From the NCBI GenBank assembly GCA_023391695.1, contig JAEWAK010000021.1, positions 1 to 64,000 on the forward strand: 64,000 nucleotides of DNA, written 5' to 3'. This stretch comes from Bacillota bacterium (GTDB lineage Bacteria > Bacillota > Clostridia > Lachnospirales > Lachnospiraceae). Shown piece by piece: positions 59,501 to 64,000 of the stretch. A program made the position numbers and the translations under genes. The notes below the pieces were generated by a model. It was not told the DNA's origin and did no database searches. It saw only the letters and a list, made by a program, of their open reading frames with translations. Numbering within the stretch: position 1 is the stretch's first letter; every line of letters begins with the position of its first letter.

Positions 59501-61475
59501 GAACCGTAAATTGTATATCCAGCCGTTCAATCATGCCTTTGCTGTCCCCCATCTTGTAAACGGTATCCGGATCAACTCCGTTATCCGGATTTAAGACCGT
59601 ACCGTCCGTTAACACAAGATGGAAACCCATAGCCTTATAATCGTCGTTATTTTTATCGTTGCCGATCTCAAAAGCACTGCCCTGGGTACCTGCCCATAGG
59701 GAAACCGTAATTACACCGCTTCCGTCTTCCCGGTATATAAAATAAGACTGATCCACAAATACTGCTTTTGAGGACATTACATTGGACCATTTTGCCAGAT
59801 AGGTCAATATGTTATCCCCAATGGATACCGCATTTTTAAAATAGCTGTCATTCCCGGTAAAACTAAAGGTAAAGAATGCTCCTTTTTCCAATAGATTGAC
59901 CTGTTCCATCTTTGTACCGTCAATTTCGATGGAAACCGAGTTTTTATCGGATTTATCTTTCGCTGTTATCAGTACATTTCCCGCTAAACTCATCCCTTCG
60001 GTCAAATTCGTACGGATTCCGGTAAAATCGTCCATTTTATTCACTTTTATCCGTTTAACCGAAGTTTGCGCGCTGCGGTATAAATTAATTCCTTCCAAAT
60101 AATAATCGACATAATCCTGATTCAGCAACTCATCAGCGGGAATTTTGGCAAAATATCTGCCGGCTATGCGGAAGGAAGTGGTTTCAATAAATTTATAGCC
60201 GGAAGCAGAAGAGGTTTTATAATATATGGTTATTTTCTGTATTCCCATATCATCCTCATAGGAATAGGGAATATTAAGCTCCTTGCCTTCATCGACACTT
60301 ATTATGGATTCATCCAGGCAGGTAAGTACCGGTGCATTTCCCGTATCCTTAATTACTACCGTTACGGTATAACCGGAACCGTCCGCCGGCAGACCGGCCG
60401 CATTTCCTGCCAGGTCCCTGGTATTTACCTGAATCCGGTAGTCACCTAATTGATCCGGTGTAAAGCGGCCCTCATAGGTAAAATCTCCATCGACTTCACC
60501 CAGAAAAGTCATGGTTACGTCCGTTACGGTCTCATCCGTTACCAATCCATAGGAAAGTCCTGCGCTTGAAAGTATTTCATCGGAGGTAACATGGATGGTC
60601 AGCGTATCGCCAAGCTGAATCTGCCGTACCGGCTCCTCCCAGGTGATTTTCGGAGATGCCGTATCCGGTTCCGCCTCCTGCTCACTGAGCAGCTGTTCCT
60701 CCTCTACAACACCCGGTGACGGTACGGATTTCTGCTTATAAACCAACATAGTGCTGCCGGTATCCGGTACTTTATAATGTATACTTTTACCTGCCGTAAC
60801 CTCCTCCTGCGTATAGACGGCGGCCGATATGGTTCTACCATCCTTCTCCAGTATAAATTCTCCGGTTGTATCAAGGCCGTTAAGTCCCTCCAGAAAATAC
60901 ACCGGTACTGCTGTATCAATATCATGTGTCTTCCTGAACTCTTCTTCCGCTGCCTCCCCTGCCTCATTTAAGTATTCCCGGCTGCTTAACCATAAAATTG
61001 CAGCACTGTTTTCCGGAATTATTACTTCTTCCCCATACAGCCCGTCCACAGCTAACTCCTGGTAAGAGATTGCCGCCCCGGTTACACAGCTGAGTTTATA
61101 GCTGTCATTAAAATAAATATCATCCTCCGTATTGTTATATAATTCGACATATTCCATTGGTTCCTTTGGGGCAGAAGTGTCTCCTTCGTCTGAATGACCA
61201 AAATAGATTTCCGTTATATATATCCCCCTTGCCTTTACTGCTATGGCCGACCCTGTAGTGACTGACGGCATGTCCGTATTTGCAGTTTCAAATTCTCCCA
61301 ATTCAGTTTCAGTATCCATCACTTCCGTTCCAGTGTCAGAATCTGTTATTTCTGCCGCTTCAGACGTAATAACAGAAAATACCGGTTCCCCGCCAAGTAT
61401 TGAACTTAAGGCAATTATACTGATTATTATTACTGAAAGCATTCTTTTGTAAAAATAACGGAACTTTTTTAACAT
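56574..61475 (-). CDS. Large secreted calcineurin-like metallophosphoesterase with lamin-tail, Ig-like and FnIII modules
   Basis: A 1633-aa exported protein. The signal region fills residues 1-40. A lamin-tail-like domain (ITEIYFGHSDEG, EYVELYNNTEDD) spans about 70-235. Ig-like beta domains fill about 270-900. The metallophosphoesterase spans about 965-1230 with DTQY, HTGDLVDE, GNHD, CFHR and GHYHG, so all metal ligands are present. A Pro-Thr-Glu linker (TPTPEPTPTPEPTPKPTP) is at about 1330-1375, then MBG/Ig-like repeats and a C-terminal fibronectin-III domain. No sortase motif ends the chain. It probably acts on extracellular phosphate esters. The ATG follows AAGGAGG. Confidence 0.88.
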   Translation of the reverse strand: MLKKFRYFYKRMLSVIIISIIALSSILGGEPVFSVITSEAAEITDSDTGTEVMDTETELGEFETANTDMPSVTTGSAIAVKARGIYITEIYFGHSDEGDTSAPKEPMEYVELYNNTEDDIYFNDSYKLSCVTGAAISYQELAVDGLYGEEVIIPENSAAILWLSSREYLNEAGEAAEEEFRKTHDIDTAVPVYFLEGLNGLDTTGEFILEKDGRTISAAVYTQEEVTAGKSIHYKVPDTGSTMLVYKQKSVPSPGVVEEEQLLSEQEAEPDTASPKITWEEPVRQIQLGDTLTIHVTSDEILSSAGLSYGLVTDETVTDVTMTFLGEVDGDFTYEGRFTPDQLGDYRIQVNTRDLAGNAAGLPADGSGYTVTVVIKDTGNAPVLTCLDESIISVDEGKELNIPYSYEDDMGIQKITIYYKTSSASGYKFIETTSFRIAGRYFAKIPADELLNQDYVDYYLEGINLYRSAQTSVKRIKVNKMDDFTGIRTNLTEGMSLAGNVLITAKDKSDKNSVSIEIDGTKMEQVNLLEKGAFFTFSFTGNDSYFKNAVSIGDNILTYLAKWSNVMSSKAVFVDQSYFIYREDGSGVITVSLWAGTQGSAFEIGNDKNNDDYKAMGFHLVLTDGTVLNPDNGVDPDTVYKMGDSKGMIERLDIQFTVPADKVDALGYVWDTSLEKDGFHEVTVKSADDIKKIQVRVDNRAPSITTDIKTNIKLNNLCSTEFEFTDDTGVNENSLEVYLNGRILKAPYTFKGSELREGNNKLTVKIMDLNENQGIQNIDFTYLNGKLVVHSMTQTGGKKDSIMLKALLGDSARDNMEVTFNEGRRLKIGEEIKVWQGSGDSTGSSIPGALGTVTSENGEYPYQIYEIQAEGNPEDILQVKIAAQASYNKPVQLYVFNVKNNSWEILNTNEEDGIQKAEFVLEDHIQNGAAKVLVQARGTENTPSAGPAGTKTEKNDYRWDGTGIPKQYDFSFAWITDTQYYTESWPDTFTTMNQWIVSEKEKQKIKYAIHTGDLVDEFEQDYQWECVDENMKLFEEAGLPYGVLAGNHDVAAGNEVYDNYLKYFGESRFKDSQVYGGSYKNNLGHYDLLTIDGVELIVVYMGWDIYKDEIEWMNKVLKQYSGRKAILCFHRYLTEKGALDYTGEMVQKEVVAGNPNVFAVLNGHYHGAAINVTAYDDNYDGIKERTVYQICTDYQSAEKGGTGYAKMLYFDLANGKIYMNSYSNELKDFNYFDSDKLGSYEPGVIATSQDIYELKVDFGRSPRSLATTSMEAALFTGKAIGTADIVDGTAEIEWTGLLKDVLYGWYTVMKNSAGLLIRSDVNEFVFLPAEEPEPTPTPEPTPTPEPTPKPTPTPKPEPAKKPRRTPKTEPTATPEPVRAIEKTNPAYTIPAGLTAVYGDTLADIILPAGFTFEKGLTASAGDAGTNVFKVFYTPADTTKYNIITGINVTVTVNKAKPVFNPAVKTSYTKTYGDKAFSVKDKAAGNGTITYLSDNTKVAAVNKKGTVSIKGCGKAVITLSSAETRNYKSGVKKIKITVKPRKVAEFKVSRSESDTLKLVWKNDKSVTGYEIIYATDKKFKKGKKTVIVKSNKITTKKINKLKKGNIYYLKIRAYKTVKGKKLYGAYGTLKKLKL

Positions 61476-61713
61476 AAAAATTATCCTCCTTAATTTCTGA
61501 TATAAAAATGGACAGTCAAGTAAGTTAACTATAAGTTATCTCCCGCTGACTCGTATGTCGGTATATCAGTGTACCGACAAGCTGATTGTTTAAAAAGGAA
61601 AAGCTTTTTTCAATCTATACATGTTTATATACTAATTTTGTAAATTAAGGATAACTTTATTGTAATTTATTGTTAAATTTTTCCATCACCTTCCATTCCC
61701 GGAATATAAATAA

Positions 61714-61768
61714 AGGGATACTGCAAACCCTCCTTAAGAAACCACTCAGGCTGTTTTGCAGTATCCCT
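61714..61768 (-). terminator. Terminator of the phosphodiesterase gene
   Basis: AGGGATACTGCAAA (61714-61727) pairs with TTTGCAGTATCCCT (61755-61768). On the minus strand TTTATTT follows. The remaining 61476-61808 DNA is AT-rich and empty. Confidence 0.7.
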
Positions 61769-61808
61769 GCATATGAACGGTATGGATAAACCGGGAATTT
61801 TCTTTCCT

Positions 61809-63857
61809 TTATATGGATTCCGTCAAAATCTGATAAACCGGAGCACCCTCGCACTGATCCGGATAACGGACTCCCAGCAAAGCGGCAGCCGTCGGGGCTA
61901 CGTCGACCTGCCTGATGGTGCGGCCGGTTATATGGTCATTTTTAATACCACTGCCGGCGGCAATAAATACGGGTACGGTTGAAGTCCCGAAATACCCTTC
62001 TGCGGTAGACAGACCGTCCCCGTGAAGACGGTTGAAGCCTTCTTCTATGGTAAAGAATATATCCCCGGCTTCCGGCCCGTTAATACCTAATACCACCGCA
62101 TCCTTATTCCTGAGAGCAACTCCGACAATCCTTTTTTTCGTTGTATTATCCCGGTAATTATAAAGGTCGGAAATAATCTGCTCTTCCAATTCGTATTGAT
62201 CGGCCGGTTCCACGATTCCATGGGGATTACGGCCTTTTAGGTTAATATAGATATGGTTGCTCCTGATCTGGACGGCACGGGTTTTTTCCCAGTCCACTTC
62301 TTGAAGGTTATTCCCATTTTCATCTTTTTTCATGACCGTATAACCCAATTCCTCCATTACCCCTACATTAAGGCCGCCATATTCGCCAAGTATGGGCGGT
62401 ACATTTTCCCCTACCAGTAAACCGTGGTCGGATAATATAAAAATGGTCCAGCCCTCGTCTAACAAATGGAGAAATTGTCCCAGATAATTATCCGTCTGCT
62501 TGTATACTTCTTCAATCAGATGCTGGTATGTTTTTTCATCCGTATGGCTCCAGGGTTCCAAAGTTTTGGCCAGATGCCACAGCTGATGGCCTGCACAGTC
62601 CACATTGTGCAGATGGCTGAAAATGACCTCGTAATCCTGGTCTTTTATCAGGGTATTCAATGCGTCGGCCTGCCACTTATTATACTGGTCCCAGGAAGGA
62701 ATAAAGACTTTCTCAACCAGTTCGGCATCTTCCCCTCCTATGAGGCTCACCGGCGGGACATGACCTGCTTTTTTCACTATTTCCTCATATAGAGAAACCG
62801 GATGCCACAGGGTCTGGTTTGTGGTATCCAATGCATTGCTGATCCATAAGCGCAGTTCCTTGCCCTCCGGATCTGCCTCCAGTATTTTATAGGAACGGCA
62901 GGAAAATTTTGTTACACCTTTCTTGGTTACCTCATCAACGGCATTTACAATTTTCCCTTCCGGGATCAGGACAATAGGTTCCTTTTCCTCTTTGTTTTTA
63001 TATACGGCAACACTGCTGTATCTGCCTTCTTTATCCGTTAAAAGTAAAGCAGGCCGTATATCGGCACCTGCGGAAGTTATAATGGTAAATTCTTTGGCAT
63101 GCTCCGGGGCATATTTCCAGCCCTTTGCCGGAACCAGGGGTGAAAAAATCACATCATATGCCACTTTGGCACCGATCATCATTTCCGTGTCCTCCAGCCT
63201 GTTTACATAGGTGCGGATCTCAGTACCTTTTCTTGCGGCATCTCCCCACCAGAGCTCCATCATCTCATCGTCTTCCTCAGTACCTTCAATTAACTCATCC
63301 AGATCCGTAATATTACAGCCTACTCCGGCATTTTTTTTGGTATGGGGTATGTATTTCAGCTTTCTGAAATCGGAGGAAGCGGTAATTACTTTCTCCCAGT
63401 CCATCTGGGCAATTCCCATATTCACGGAACCCGGCTGTGTTCCGTCAACTACACTTAACCGGCTGCTTTTTGAGGTGGGAGGCCAGGAAGAGCCGGGCCA
63501 GTGCCATACCAGGGTTTTAAGGCCTGCCTGGGCGGTTACGTTCCATAATTGTTCCGCCAGGCAATTCCTGGAATCCATATTATATACCACGGCGTCCAGA
63601 TTATCGGGGGACTGGCGCCAGTAACAGGTGATACCGTGGGTTCCCGGATACGCACCGGTTGCCAGCGTGGTCCAGCAGGGCGGGGTAATGGTGGGCAGTG
63701 CCCCCAATAATTGCAGGTCCTTCCTGGCAGAACCCTTCTCCATGAATTTTTTAATATACGGCAGTTTATTTTCCGACAGCATCCGTCTTGTGGTAGCTGC
63801 ATCCATACCGTCAATTCCTAAAATAAGCAATTTGTTTGTCAGCGGTTTTCTATCCAT
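61809..63857 (-). CDS. Alkaline phosphatase superfamily phosphodiesterase (type I nucleotide pyrophosphatase-like)
   Basis: A 682-aa enzyme of the NPP/phosphonoacetate-hydrolase branch. Metal residues are visible as LILGIDGMD (Asp16), SDHG and the HNVDCAGHQLWH segment. The nucleophile is probably Thr58 in TITPPCWTTLATG. The GAYPGTHGI block is diagnostic. No signal peptide is present, so it is probably cytoplasmic. Late residues hold DVAPTAAALLGV, typical of the family C-terminus. The ATG follows AGAAAGG. The substrate is unknown. It may be transcribed with nothing else, since a terminator follows and a MITE precedes it. Confidence 0.85.
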   Translation of the reverse strand: MDRKPLTNKLLILGIDGMDAATTRRMLSENKLPYIKKFMEKGSARKDLQLLGALPTITPPCWTTLATGAYPGTHGITCYWRQSPDNLDAVVYNMDSRNCLAEQLWNVTAQAGLKTLVWHWPGSSWPPTSKSSRLSVVDGTQPGSVNMGIAQMDWEKVITASSDFRKLKYIPHTKKNAGVGCNITDLDELIEGTEEDDEMMELWWGDAARKGTEIRTYVNRLEDTEMMIGAKVAYDVIFSPLVPAKGWKYAPEHAKEFTIITSAGADIRPALLLTDKEGRYSSVAVYKNKEEKEPIVLIPEGKIVNAVDEVTKKGVTKFSCRSYKILEADPEGKELRLWISNALDTTNQTLWHPVSLYEEIVKKAGHVPPVSLIGGEDAELVEKVFIPSWDQYNKWQADALNTLIKDQDYEVIFSHLHNVDCAGHQLWHLAKTLEPWSHTDEKTYQHLIEEVYKQTDNYLGQFLHLLDEGWTIFILSDHGLLVGENVPPILGEYGGLNVGVMEELGYTVMKKDENGNNLQEVDWEKTRAVQIRSNHIYINLKGRNPHGIVEPADQYELEEQIISDLYNYRDNTTKKRIVGVALRNKDAVVLGINGPEAGDIFFTIEEGFNRLHGDGLSTAEGYFGTSTVPVFIAAGSGIKNDHITGRTIRQVDVAPTAAALLGVRYPDQCEGAPVYQILTESI

Positions 63858-63884
63858 GTTTCATATCCTTTCTGAACTTATTAG

Positions 63885-64000
63885 CTAGTGTGCTGTCCCG
63901 TTCATATTTAGTCAAACTGTGCTGAATATTTTGTCACTCCGTAAGGCGGAGGAATGAGGCGTAGTGGTTCCTACGCCGATTGACGACAACGCGGCGGATG
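63885..64000. mobile_element. MITE-like repeat, second copy (cut by window end)
   Basis: It begins CTAGTGTGCTGTCCCGTTCAT and follows the copy at 47475 through CTCCGTAAGGCGGAGGAATG to GGCGGATG at the edge. Its GGCGTAG/CTACGCC stem is perfect where the first copy has one mismatch and a wobble. Confidence 0.65.

Noticed and set aside
1..64000. tRNA, rRNA or CRISPR loci
   Set aside because: No cloverleaf-like, ribosomal or direct-repeat/spacer pattern was recognised by eye in either strand.

Overview
The window looks like a low-to-moderate GC spore-forming Clostridia chromosome, most like the Lachnospiraceae (Anaerocolumna/Lachnoclostridium type). The reasons are strong AGGAGG-type ribosome binding sites, YesM/YesN control of LplABC-type sugar transporters, several glycoside hydrolases, a CspABC-like subtilase, class I Hcp and many small palindromic intergenic repeats. 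I see no tRNA, rRNA or CRISPR array. This placement is an inference from gene content, not from a search.

Layout. 1-2.9 kb: an outgoing exported-protein gene cut by the edge, then a coupled pair of AstE/AspA-type zinc hydrolase paralogs, the second without most catalytic residues. 3-4.2 kb: a PrsA-like lipoprotein. 4.4-19.8 kb: a glycan-use region with a GH3 enzyme, a YesMN two-component system, an LplABC-type ABC importer whose two permease genes are separated by three 72-bp repeats, an FUSC/aromatic-exporter-like membrane protein and a YicI-type GH31 alpha-xylosidase. 20.2-24.8 kb: a GGDEF-GAF-GGDEF-EAL protein and a subtilase. 25-29.4 kb: carAB with a leader that has an attenuator-like hairpin. 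30.0-34.0 kb: a SpoIID-like/peptidoglycan-binding gene split in two by a 2,645-bp element that carries a large serine recombinase. 34.4-35.3 kb: a polysaccharide deacetylase. 35.7-44.7 kb: a five-gene Dpp/Opp-type transporter and a divergent AraC regulator fused to a GH39 domain that has lost its acid/base residue. 45-51 kb: DUF3877, thpR, an MgtC-family gene, a Ku remnant plus ATP-dependent ligase, and kimA. 51.3-64 kb: ilvE, a degV remnant beside an IS200/IS605-like scrap, cfa, hcp with a well-placed FNR/CRP-type operator, a 1,633-aa secreted phosphoesterase, and an alkaline-phosphatase-superfamily enzyme.

Main result. The element at 30401-33050 appears to be a small skin-like intervening element. 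The two gene halves share a 5-bp core (GGATG) in the same reading frame. The element ends carry 17-bp inverted arms (15/17 identical), symmetric about a central TG. Precise excision would restore a continuous 451-codon protein. A small gene inside the element has a sigma-A-type promoter with a LexA-like box in its spacer, and its 40-nt leader is 38/40 identical to the leader of the interrupted host gene. This combination is the best candidate here for an undescribed regulated DNA rearrangement.

The GH3, GH31, LplABC/YesMN and AraC-GH39/Dpp genes together suggest uptake and intracellular breakdown of xylose-bearing glucans such as xyloglucan oligosaccharides. That is an inference from enzyme families. 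The intergenic regions also hold at least six families of small repeats or MITE-like palindromes, several with more than one copy here.
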